The position numbers and the translations under genes were made by a program. From Dendrocalamus latiflorus (taxonomy: Eukaryota; Streptophyta; Magnoliopsida; Poales; Poaceae), in assembly GCA_017311315.1 (NCBI GenBank), contig CM029653.1, forward strand, positions 40,050,412 through 40,114,411: a DNA stretch of 64,000 nucleotides. The letters are read 5' to 3'. The notes under the pieces are model-generated. The model was not told the DNA's origin and did not search any database. It worked only from the letters and a program-made list of their open reading frames with translations. Shown here piece by piece: positions 53,138 to 64,000 of this stretch. Positions within the stretch are counted from its first letter, which is position 1, and each line of letters begins with the position of its first letter.

Positions 53138-56100
53138 CACTACTACAGTCAACCATGAGGGTTCGACCATGATGTTCCGCCCACGTTGGCTCGACCATAT
53201 TCGTTCGACCACCATATTTCCACTATGATGTTTCCATCATGATATTTCGACCATGTTGACTCAACCATGTTCATTCGACCACCATGCTTCCACCACGATG
53301 TTTCCATCATGATATTTCGACCACGTTGTTTTCACCATGTTGGTCGACCACGTTCTTTCGATCACAATGTTTTGACTACGGTGGTCGACCACGTTGTTTC
53401 GACGATGATGTTTCAACCACGTTGGTTTGACCACAATGTTGTGACTACTTTGGTGGACCATGATGATTCTGTGTTTCAACTACTTGGGTCGATCTTGTTG
53501 TGCCGACCAGGATGGTTCGACCACGATATTTTTGACCAGGATGTTTCAACCACTTCGATCGACCATGTTGGCTCGACCACGTTGTGTCAACCACGATGTT
53601 TCAACCACATTAGTTCGACCATGTTGGTTCGACCTTGTTGTTTCGAGCACAATATTTTCGACCAAGTTGTTTCAACCACATTGGGTCGACCACGATATTT
53701 TGACCACCTTGATCGACTATGTTGGCTCGACCACGATGTTTCGATCACTTTGTGTCAACTTTGATATTTTCGACCAAGATGTTTTAATCACTTTGGTCAA
53801 CCATATTGGTTCGACCACGATATTTTCAACCATGTTGGTTTGACAACGATATTTTCGACCACTTCGGTCGACCATGAGGTTGTGACCACGATGTTTCAAC
53901 CAGTTTGTTTCGACCACGTTGGCTCAACCATGTTTGTCGACCACCATGTTTCAACCACGATGTCTCCATCACGATATTTCGATCACATTGTTTTGACCAT
54001 GTTGTCGACCACGTTCTTCCAACTATGATGTTTCAACCATGGTGATTGACCACGTTGTTTCGACGACGATTTCGATCACGTTAGTTCGACCACCATGTTA
54101 TGACCACTTTGGTGGGCCACGATGGTTCTATGTTTCGACCACTTGGGTCGACCATGTTGTGCCGACCAAGATGGTTCGACTATGATATTTTCGATCAGGA
54201 TGTTTCGACCACTTTGATAGACCACGTTCGTTCGACCACGATGTTTCAATCACTTTGGTTTGATCATGTTGTTTCAACCATGATATTTTTTACCAATATG
54301 TTTCGACCACGTTCGTTCAACCAAGATGTTTCGACCACGTTGGTTTGATCACAATATTTTTGACCAAGATATTTTGACCACTTCGATTGACCACGATATT
54401 TTCGACCAAGGTATTTAGACCACTTCGGTTGACCACGTTGGTTCGACCACGATATTTTTGACCACATAATGTTGACCACGTTGATTCGACCACGATATTT
54501 TTGACCATGATATTTCAACCACTTCAGTTGACCACGAGGGTTCGCCATGATATTTCGACCACGTTGGCTTGACCATGTTCGTTTAACCACCATATTTCCA
54601 CTACGATGTTTCTATCATAATATTTCGACCATGTTGGCTCAACCATGTTTATTCGACCACCATATTTCCATCACGATATTTTGACCACATTGGTCGAATG
54701 TTGCGACCACTTTAGTGGGCCATGATGATTCTGTGTTTCGACTACTTGGGTCGACCACTTTGTGTCGACTAGGATGGTTCGACCACGTTAGTTCAACCAC
54801 GATATTTTTGACTAGGATGTTTCAAGCACTTCGATCGACCACGTTAGCTCAACCATGCTATGTCAACCACGATGTTTCGACCACTTTAGTTTGACCACAT
54901 TGGTTCGACCTTGTTGTTTCGAGCACAATATTTTCGACCAAGTTGTTTCAACCACATTGGGTTGACCATGATATTTTGACTACTTCGATCGACCATGTTG
55001 GCTCGACCACGATGTTTCGACCACTTTGGTTCGACCACATTGGTTCGACCATGATATTTTCGATCACGTTCGTTCGACCTTGTTGTTTCAACCATGTTGT
55101 GTCGACCTTGATATTTTCGACCAAGATATTTTGACCACTTTGGTCAACCACATTGGTTCGACCACGATATTTTCGACCATGTTGGTTCGACAATGATATT
55201 TTCGACCATGATGTTTCGACCACTTCGGTCAACCTCGAGGTTGCGACCACGATGTTTCAACCAGGTTGTTTTGACCACGTTATTTTAACCACGTTGGCTC
55301 AACCATGTTCGTTTAACCACCATGTTTCCACCACTATGTCTCAATCACGACATTTCGATCACATTGTTTCGACCATGTTGTCGACCACGTTCTTCGGACT
55401 ACGATGTTTCGACCATGGTGATCGACCATGTTGTTTCGATGATGATGTTTCGATCATGTTGGTTCGACCACGATGTTGCAACCACTTTGGTGGACCACGA
55501 TGGTTCTGTGTTTCGACCACTTGGGTCGACCATGTTGTGCCGACCAGGATGGTTCGACTACGATATTTTTGATTAGGATGTTTCGACCATTTCGATCGAC
55601 CACGTTGGCTTGACCACGCTGTGTCAACCATGATGTTTCGACCACTTTGGTTCGACCACGTTGTTTCGAGCACGATATTTTTGACCAAGTTGTTTCGACA
55701 ACGATATTTTCGACCAGGATATTTCATCCATTTTGATTGACCACGTTGGTTTGATCATGTTTGTTCGATCATGATATTTTGGCCACATTGTGTTGGCCAT
55801 GATATTTTTTACCACGATGTTTTGACCACATTCGTTCGACCATGTTGTTTCGATTACGTTGTGTCGACCACAATATTTTCGACCAAAATGTTTTGACCAC
55901 TTCAGTCAACTAGGATGTTTCGACCACGTCGTGTCAACCATGTTCTTTTGACCACGATGTTTTGACCACGGTGGTTGACCACGCTGTTTCAACGATGATG
56001 CTTTAACCATGTTGGTTTGACCACGAGTTACAACCACTTTGGTGGACCATGATGGTTCTGTGTTTCGACCACCTAGGCCAGCCACGTTGTGCCGACCAGG

Positions 56101-57560
56101 ATGGTTCGACCACGATATTTTCAACTAGGATATTTCAACCAGTTTGATCAACCACGTTGTCTCGACCACGTTTGTTCAACCACGCTGTGTCCACCATGAT
56201 GTTTCGACCACTTTGGTTCAACCACATTGTTTCGAGCACGATATTTTCAACTAAGATGTTTCGACTATGTTCGTTCGACTACGATGTTTCGATCACGTCG
56301 TATCGACAATATTGGTTTGACCACGATATTTTCGACCAAGATGTTTCGACCACTTCGGTCGACCACAATATTTTTGAACAAGATATTTTGACCACGTTGG
56401 TTCGACCACGATATTTTCGGCCATAATGTTTTGACCACGATGTTTCGACCAAGTTATTTTGACTACGTTGTTTTGACCACGTTGGCTCGACCATGTTCAT
56501 TCGACCACCCTGTTTCCACCACGATGTTTCCATCATGATATTTTGACCACGTTAGCAAACATGTTTGTTCAACGATCATGTTTCCACCACGATGTTTCCA
56601 TCACGATATTTCGACCATTCTGTTTTGACCACGTTCTTTCAACCACGTTTCGAACACATTGGTTCGAGCACGTTGTGTCGACCACGATGTTTTGACCAAT
56701 ATGTTTCCACCAGTTTGGTTGACCACAATGTTTTGACAACATTGGTTTGATCACGATATTTTCGACCGCAATATTTCGACCATAATATTTCGATCACATT
56801 GGCTCGATCATGTTCGTTCGACCACCACGTTATGACCACGTTAGGTTGACCATGTTTGATCGACCATGCTGTGCGTTTTGACAACTTTGGTCGACCAGAT
56901 TGATTCGACCACGTTGTTTCGACCACTTTGGTCTACCACAATGTTTCAACCATGTTGTTTCGACCATGTTAGGTTGATCACACTGTTTCAACCACGTTTG
57001 ACAACCATATTTCAACCACTTGGGTCGACTACGCTGGTTCGGCTACGATGTTTCAACCACGTTCATTCAACTAGGTTGTGTCGACCATGTTGGGTTGACC
57101 ACGTTAATTCAACCACGATATTTTCGAGCAGGATGTTTCGACCACTTCGATCGACCACGTTCGTTCGACCACGTTGCGTTGACCATGAAGTTTCGACCAC
57201 TTTGGTTCGACTATGTTATTTCGAGCATGATATTTCCGACCATGATGTTTCGACAACGTTCGTTCGACCATGTTGCTTTGACCACGTCGTGTCGATCATG
57301 TTGGTTCGACCACAATATTTTTGACCATGATGTTTCGATCATTTCATTCGACCACGAGGTTTCAACTAGGTTGTTTCGAACACGTTGTGTCGACCACGTT
57401 GGTTCAACCACGATATTTTCGACAATTATGTTTCGATCACTTCGGTCGACTACGTTGTTTCGACCACATTGTCTCAAATATGTTAATCGAGCACGTTATT
57501 TCGACAACATTGATCGACCACGTTGCTTTGACTACGTTGATGGACCACGTTGTTTTAATT
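53138..57560. repeat. 4.4-kb minisatellite of a 13-14 bp CGACCA unit with a higher-order repeat, next to a CACTA-like terminus
   Basis: From about 53155 the sequence is an unbroken run of diverged units of the form TTCGACCACGATG / TTCGACCACGTTGG / TTTTGACCAAGATG. Differences concentrate at the CG of TTCGACC, giving TTTGACC or TTCAACC. A marker phrase GGTTCTGTGTTTCGACCAC followed by TTGGGTCGACCATGTTG recurs near 53466, 54124, 54728, 55503 and 56053, so units are arranged in higher-order blocks of about 550-780 bp. CACTACTACAG, the CACTA terminal motif, stands at 53138-53148 just before the array; no matching CTGTAGTAGTG was found after it. Long ORFs on both strands (FDHDVSTT-like repeats) are composition artefacts. 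Confidence 0.9.
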
Positions 57561-58714
57561 TTCTTCACTATCACACCGCTAGACACAACTTAATTATTCA
57601 AAAGATTTACACTTTATAGCCTTTCTACGTACCCAAATACATTATCGTATAACACAGAGTAAATAGAAAATCCTAACAAACATACTAAATATATCTATAT
57701 TAACATAAAAATATAAAATTTCGCATAAATACACACGATAACTTATTATTTACATCCATGACCTTATGCCGCCACGCACATGCTGGTAGTTACTCCCAGA
57801 GAGAACAAAAACTAAAGGTTCTTGGTGGTTGGCTGCATGAGATATGATCGCCCACGTTTTAAAATTGATAAGATCACGCCATCAACTACAGCCTACACGA
57901 TATTTGAAAAATCTGGTGAATAAAATAATTGTGATTCTCATATTAAAAATGCATAATATTGGACAACCAGAAATACCTTGTCTTACCTTGCTTAAAACGT
58001 TTTTCACAAAGATTACTGATACATGACCATTGCATAACAGTGAACTACAAATTCATGTAGCCATTGTAAACACATCATGACACAGTACTGGTAAATCAAC
58101 ATAATCCAGTTTATGATATAAAAAAATAACCCAGTTTATACTCAGCCAGTACAGGTTACATATGTACTCACTTGAAGAAAAAAATAATGAGTAGTGCTTC
58201 TATACTTTTCTGTCTAACAAAAATAGCATTAATCTTAAAGCAAATGAAAAGGTAAGTAACGTATATCCACCATTTATCATGTTTTAAAAATCGTGCCATT
58301 CACTACTAAGAAAAGTATAAAAGCACCTCCCTAAAATAATATAGACAGCATTGTGTTTGACTGCATTTCTAGCACAACACTACCAATCAGTTCAATGATA
58401 ATGCTAAGCAACAGTTTATAACAGTATATGCGAAGCACTCATCGCATGCTATTGTTTTCTGTTCAGCACAATATGCACGCTGGCAAGTAGATGCCAGCGA
58501 TGCCGACTTGCTTCTAATATTCTGATCAGAGTACTCGCTCACATATACATCGTAAATGCTCTATCTGCAAAAACAACCTTGAAAACAGAAACATGCAGTA
58601 AGAATATTTTAGTAACCACACAAGCTCAGATGGATTGATTGTCAACTAATTGGTTCCAAATAATAGAAAGTCCTTATAATTTCTTGAACAACTGCTTAAT
58701 ATTAATATTTGCAG
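57561..58714. other. AT-rich intergenic DNA
   Basis: No gene recognised. It could hold upstream exons of the plus-strand frame at 58715-59231 or late exons of the WD40 gene, but no convincing ones were found. Confidence 0.35.
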
Positions 58715-59231
58715 CTTCCCCTTTTGGCAATGCTGAAAGACTACATGTCAACACACTCAAGGAAAAGGAAGACGAGAAATACAGGCAACTGGTGCGTAGC
58801 TATTACTCAATTGCTGGTACAGGGAATTGCCTAATAATCTGTGCTAACATTTTAAGAATACAAAACTATCACCAGTCAGGTTGATATTGGTTTCATCAAC
58901 ACTATCTTCACAGGAGAATAAAAAGGTACAGACTCAAGTTGTAAAGAGGCATGATAATTCATTCATATTAAGACCCAACACAAGCTGCAGTCGTCCGTCA
59001 AGCAGAGGCTTCAATACCAGCCCTGGCTCCACATCCATTTGGAGCAGCAGAGTTTCTACTATAGTTCAACAACCTCGTGCAGATAAATCCTCAGCTGAAA
59101 AAGACATTCGTATAAGAAAAATTAGGAACAGAATGCAGAGTGCGTTGGGAAATAACAGAAGCTGCTCAATCTCTTATGAAGACAAAACATCAGGTGTCTC
59201 CACAATAAAACAAGGCCTTTCACCAATTTGA
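58715..59231 (+). CDS. Hypothetical protein, two C-terminal exons (partial)
   Basis: Exon 58715..58791 (acceptor ATATTTGCAG, donor CTG-GTGCGT) joins in frame to 58914..59231 (acceptor TCTTCACAG, stop TGA). Together they give about 130 residues: a charged helix-prone start (LHVNTLKEKEDEKYRQL), then a Ser/Arg-rich basic tail (SCSRPSSRGFNTSPGSTSIW, EKDIRIRKIRNRMQSALGN). The helix and basic tail suggest a nucleic-acid or cytoskeleton partner, but I do not recognise the family. No start codon or upstream exon is visible; the minisatellite and AT-rich DNA lie upstream, so the gene may be a 5'-truncated remnant. It faces the WD40 gene tail to tail. Confidence 0.45.
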
Positions 59232-60033
59232 TTTTTCCCCTTCTTTTTTGGTCCCTTAGATGTCTACAGTAAGTTCTCTGTCTGATATGTGAAGACATCA
59301 ATACTGCTCAAAGCTATACAGAAAATGAATAGCAGTAGGTTTCTATGCATTGACAGCATATTCATATATTTATTGCCGTTATTCCGTAGTCATTATTCCT
59401 TTAGCTGTTTGTGTGCCGATACTTCGCAAATTCATCGACATCAGAAAGCACAAAAATAAAGCCACTTACCATTAGTGGAATCATCCTACAATTTCTGGCA
59501 GCATATTAATCATTTCCTGGCAGAGGGTATGTGAGGCGCCAATTAAGATGTGTACGCCCACTTCTATTATGATATAAAACCTGTCAAACCGATAGTATAA
59601 GCAACAGGAGCAGCTAAACATTAAAAACAAGGCAAGCAGTCACTCTTTTATCAGAACCAACAAATGGAAATACATAAGTAATTACGACATTTTGTGTGAT
59701 CATTACCCTCTGAGGGATCACACTAAAAGTCAGTTGCATACTTGCATATGTAAAGGACAAAAACTCATCCAGATGATATGATGAGTACGAACCAGCTGAT
59801 AGCATCTTCTAGATTTTCTCAGTTAATGCAATACGCTATCTAGTGTGAATTTTGATTCTTCTATATGTCCTTGCTCAGCAAACCATATCAAGAAGGTTGC
59901 CGTATTGCATTTCACCTTTTTTATAATGTTTTATGGTTGCAGAGCCACGAAAACAATCCAAATCATGCCTATATCCATGCAAAACAGAGCATCATAAGAA
60001 GAAACTAGATAAAAGGCCAAATAAGCAACTCAC

Positions 60034-63000
60034 AACTTTTTGGTCACTTCCTCCTGTGGAGATATATTCATCATTAGGGGCTACAGCAACCTGGAATTTG
60101 TCCATGACAAAATTAAAGCATCAGTAAAAGTCAGCTAAAGGACTACCAAGTAGAATATCGGAATACAAGCTTACCGCATTAGCACATCGAGTATGGGTGG
60201 TGATATGTCTAACACAAGGCTGACCTAAAGTAACATCCCACATTCCAACGCTGAAGGCAGAGTAGTTGAGCACATTTGGTAAGTGATATAAGAATACACA
60301 GAAGGATAAAACAATCACGATCCATATCATCGTTGCATTGTTCACTCACCTGCCATCACCACTTACAGTAACAAGTACAGGTTCATTATGCAGCCACTGT
60401 GTGGCATTTACCCCTTGATCACCCTCATCAACATGACTGTAACAAAGAAGATAGTTTCTCAAAGCCTATATGGAGTTTGGAAACAAAACAAACAATACAT
60501 AGCTCAAAGCCCATAGGAGTTTGGAAACAAAACAAACAATACATAGTTTTCTCAAAGCCCATATGGAGTTTGGAAACAAAACAAGCAATACAAGGCGATA
60601 CTAAATGGAAGTACAATAAACCATAGAACAATAATAAAGGCCATAACCTGCTAATTCTCCAAACAAGTAGGAAGGCCAGCAAAGATAATAAATAACCATA
60701 AATGATGTTTTAAACAACAAATAATCACTAGATGCAACAATGCCATACTTATATTTAATAATTACCCTGGCAGTTGACTTGTATATTCTGCAGTGGGCAT
60801 CTGCTTGCCATGGCTCAAGCAATGTAAAGGGCGAAAAAAACGCATGTCTTTGCTTCGTGAAACATCCCTGCTTTGACTTATCGGAACTAGTCTTGTATCC
60901 CAAACCAGTGTGTTATTTGATGTGCTAGAAGCAGAAAAATAGGTACCACAGTTGCTAAATGAAACAGATGTAACCTGTTGAGCAACAACATGTTTACTAT
61001 CAGTTCTCAGGGAAGAAATATGTCAGTACAACTAAGAGACTGGAAGCTTAAACAAAAAGATTATGCACTTTCAGCAATGACAGACATCCTTAGATGAGAA
61101 CCAACACAAGAAATGACATAGCTTGCACATGATCCATGCAAACTACACTCAACAATTCCAACTTTGTGATGTAGCATATTCATGGCACGTGAAAATGATC
61201 AAAGCACCAAAGAACAAGTAACCATTTCAATGCCTAGAGCTATGGCCTGTCCTGATTGAGCGATTGGAAATTTCGAAATAAAATTCGGACTCCTAGTTTT
61301 TGTAATTGAAGCTTCAAGTCCTTTTCTTCCACTCTTCCACTCCATTGAAAGGGAATACCAAAGTGAATGATGTGCAAATCTACAAGGGCTGGATGAGGGC
61401 TCCAGATTGGGCAGACCAGCAGAATATTACATGATCATTCAAGTCACTCTGAGAATTCAATCAATTACAAGCTAACACCAAGATTAGCTTTGGTCAAAAT
61501 GCGCACAACAAAAACTAATACTCACCAGTAAATCAAAGTTACAAATATTCAAAAGAAATTGCTCAAAAATGGGATAACAAAAACCACTAGCATGTCTGGT
61601 TACTGATGGAAAGCAATAGGAAAACTACCTCACAACCAGATCCCACTGACAAATGATTAATTGCAGAACAGGCACGGATGTCAAATAAGCCAATAGTCCC
61701 ATCACCGGAACCTGCATATTGGAGGTAACAATAACTATATAGCCTTATCCTGTGACCGCAATAGAGGGATACTCCATGCAACAGAAAAGGAAAATAACCT
61801 GTAATGATAGTGTTGCCAGCAGGATTGATTTTAAGGGAAGTAATATACTGCAATAGATATGTGTTAGTGCTATTTTCAACTCTAAACCTAAAAAGTAAAA
61901 AAAAAAAGATACATACAGAATCACTTGCAGAGAAAGATAAGTAAGATTCCGGAGACTCAATATCCCATAATTGCACCACAGCTGAGCCACCATAATCACA
62001 GTCACTTCCACACGCTAGAAGATTTTCACTACAGAACTCCATTGTATCAATTGAAGGATAGACCATATCCTGGGACCTACATCAACGCAGAAGTCGACAA
62101 AGTTTGACAGCTAGGACAAGATGAATTAGAAATTTTGGGACTTCACAGGCTTAAGTGGAAACATAAAATCTGTTAAAATATCTGAACTCAGGAACAATAT
62201 AAGCTTGCACCATCTATCCTACAAACCAACAGGTTGCATAGTAGAGCACAACAGTTTGGCCCAACACTAGTCTCACTTCCAGAACAAAATATGGGCAATT
62301 AATGGATGAAGTACTAAATATTTCACTAGGACATGTAAATCCGATACCAATCAAATCCATCTTTAGCATGACAAGAGCCTCAACCAAGTTCCTCTCTATT
62401 AGTGTTTACTGATGTTACCACTTCAACAAAAAAAATGCCTTAAGGTTCATACCTCTTTTCTGCCTTTTCTCTCTAGAAGCTCAGGCCACGGACATCATTC
62501 ATATGTACCTCTAGAAGGTATTCCTTATCTGATATTTCTGTCTCAAATGGGGGAAAAATGCAAAAATGATCCCTGCCACCCATGTTGTTCCCACATGAAT
62601 AGTATAACGAGCAAAGTTTTGGGTTTCTCTTAGAATGTGTGTGAGTAATAAGTAGAAAATGGTCTAAATAAGCCAAAGTACAACCAACTACCAAGGGCCT
62701 TCTATCCAGTTATTTTTGTTTACGTCATACATAACTAGTATGACGTAAATAACAATAAGTCAGCTTATGAAAAGTTCAGCTCGGCAGCAACAGTGTTTTG
62801 TGCTTTACAATAGTGTCATTTAATTCCTAGAGAAGAATAGACAACACTGCCAAGAACAAGTCACCAAGCAAATTTGTGAAGTTGTTAACCAGCTCATATT
62901 TTTTACATAATTACATTAAGATGCATTTCAAAGTAGAACACACAGAAATTTTTATCTGAATACTGACCTTCCATTGTATGGCGCAAAAAATATATATGAT

Positions 63001-63539
63001 TAATGGTTATACATTAGTGGGAGTACTTTTGATGTCAAATCTATTGATGTTAATTTCATATGACAAATCTAAATACTTTTGTATATACTAGTGGATATAG
63101 TTTCACTGCATGCATACCAGAGTGACTTATAACATCAAATCTACGGACTAGGGAGTATTTCAAAGCAAGAACATATAAGAAGGAAAATACATGATGGAAA
63201 TGGAAACGTTCCAGTTTACCTCAAGTTTGAATTTAGATCAGAAGCAAGTTCACCTCTCAAGGCATTCCATAGTAGAAGTTTTCCATCACCTTTTGCTCCA
63301 CTAGTGACAACAAGACCTATAAATGTACACTATGTTGAGAACTAGAATAATTGAAACTGAAATTAAAAATAGAGATAATCTACAAAGAATTTAACACAGC
63401 AGAACAAGTGTTGGATTAAGAAGCAAATCGATAGACTTCCACAGAGTAACAGAAATACAGCAAAAGAACAGAAATACTTAGGAAACCAAAAGCAAAACTA
63501 TATCCCTGCGATCATACCTTGTATTGATGTTTCAAAACA
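60034..63539 (-). CDS. WD40-repeat protein (partial, at least 9 exons)
   Basis: complement(60034..60090, 60175..60250, 60350..60436, 60766..60974, 61629..61711, 61799..61847, 61917..62076, 63220..63316, 63518..63539), open at both ends. Phases agree at every GT/AG junction, including a 22-nt exon. The joined frame shows successive WD blades: GKLLLWNALRGE; VVQLWDIESPESYLSF; GSGDGTIGLFDIRA; SNNTLVWDTRL; GDGSVGMWDVTLGQPCVRH; then ISTGGSDQKV. Such beta-propellers serve as protein scaffolds; the partner cannot be deduced. The 5' exons lie beyond the window. The 3' end is unresolved: after 60034 either a GTGAGT donor is used or translation continues 13 codons to TGA near 59992. A long basic insert (SQSRDVSRSKDMRFFRPLHC) sits between two blades. 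Confidence 0.85.
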
Positions 63540-64000
63540 CTGAAAAAAGTAGGTGAAGAGGATTTGCAACAAAAGGAATACTATATACAGGTAATATCAC
63601 TGTTATAACAAGATATATACACATGAAAATTGAACCAGCTAATCTTATGAGCTGGCAATTCAAAATGTTTAACATATGGAATTTCTTAATCAGTACAGAC
63701 AAGGAAACTATCATGTGCTTGTTGTGTGTTCTTCACAATGCTGCATTGGGACCAGATAAACTTGCATAGTTCATCTTCTTGTAAAAAACGTGATATTACA
63801 AAGCAAAACAAACCAAACAGAAGGGAATAATTCCTTTTCTATTTTTAGCTAGTACTTTGCTTTGCCAAATTAGATTTTCATTAAACAAAACAAAACTTTC
63901 AATATGATTATAAATCAGGCTAAAAAAATCCAAGAGATTGGTTCAATTCGTTGTCATGGACACATTCATCGAAATAAATGCCATGCTTAATCAAGATTGC
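63540..64000 (-). other. Upstream intron of the WD40 gene
   Basis: AT-rich. A frame at about 63765-63680 follows a possible acceptor (TTTTTTACAAG) but lacks a good donor, so no exon is called. Confidence 0.4.

Noticed and set aside
53267..57619. Many 60-200 codon frames with FDHDVSTT-like repeats
   Set aside because: Products of the CGACCA minisatellite. Open on both strands and interrupted irregularly, without start or splice context.
63680..63765. Possible extra upstream exon of the WD40 gene
   Set aside because: It has an acceptor-like site and an open frame but no acceptable donor, and the peptide shows no WD pattern.

Overview
The window is nuclear DNA of a grass (Poaceae). This is inferred from GC-rich first exons, spliceosomal introns with GT/AG borders, dense Tourist- and hAT-like MITEs, and nested Ty1/copia and CACTA elements. 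No prokaryotic, organellar or viral genes were seen. Roughly three quarters of the sequence is transposon-derived.

Three host genes can be assembled exon by exon. (1) A COMM-domain protein gene, COMMD9-like, lies on the minus strand (10357-17250, 5 exons, 217 aa). Its last intron holds a full-length copia element. (2) A purple acid phosphatase lies on the plus strand (28390-50420, 11 exons, 614 aa, all metal-ligand motifs present). Its intron 1 holds a very young copia element, and its intron 10 holds a complete CACTA transposon with two intact genes. (3) A WD40-repeat protein gene lies on the minus strand (60034 to beyond 63539, partial). A small unrecognised two-exon reading frame (58715-59231, plus) runs convergently to it.

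Layout. 1-9536 is a transposon nest: a decayed copia with unusually short LTRs (201-9536, minus) carries a Harbinger-like MITE (745-1502), a truncated hAT element (4455-5761, perfect 8-bp target duplication) and a TIR-type element (from 6793) that itself holds a solo LTR (7114-8454). 10357-17250 is the COMM gene with its copia (10481-16014). 17.3-28.3 kb is gene-poor, with MITEs, an AT microsatellite, a decayed ~105-bp tandem repeat and LTR remnants. 28.3-50.4 kb is the phosphatase gene and its inserts, including a decayed second copy of its first exon. 50.4-53.1 kb is LTR-like. 53.1-57.6 kb is a 4.4-kb minisatellite of a 13-14 bp unit around CGACCA, preceded by a CACTA-type terminus. 57.6-64 kb carries the small plus-strand frame and the WD40 gene.

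The CACTA at 40440-49761 encodes a TNP2-type transposase and a second protein that joins a TNP1/Transposase_24-like N-terminus to an apparently complete Ulp1-type cysteine protease. Palindromic ACAGACGGTT repeats lie at both ends and also between the two genes, where they could serve as binding sites for an element-encoded protein. This is the most system-like feature of the window. Its parts belong to known families, and any claim of novelty would need a database comparison that could not be run here.
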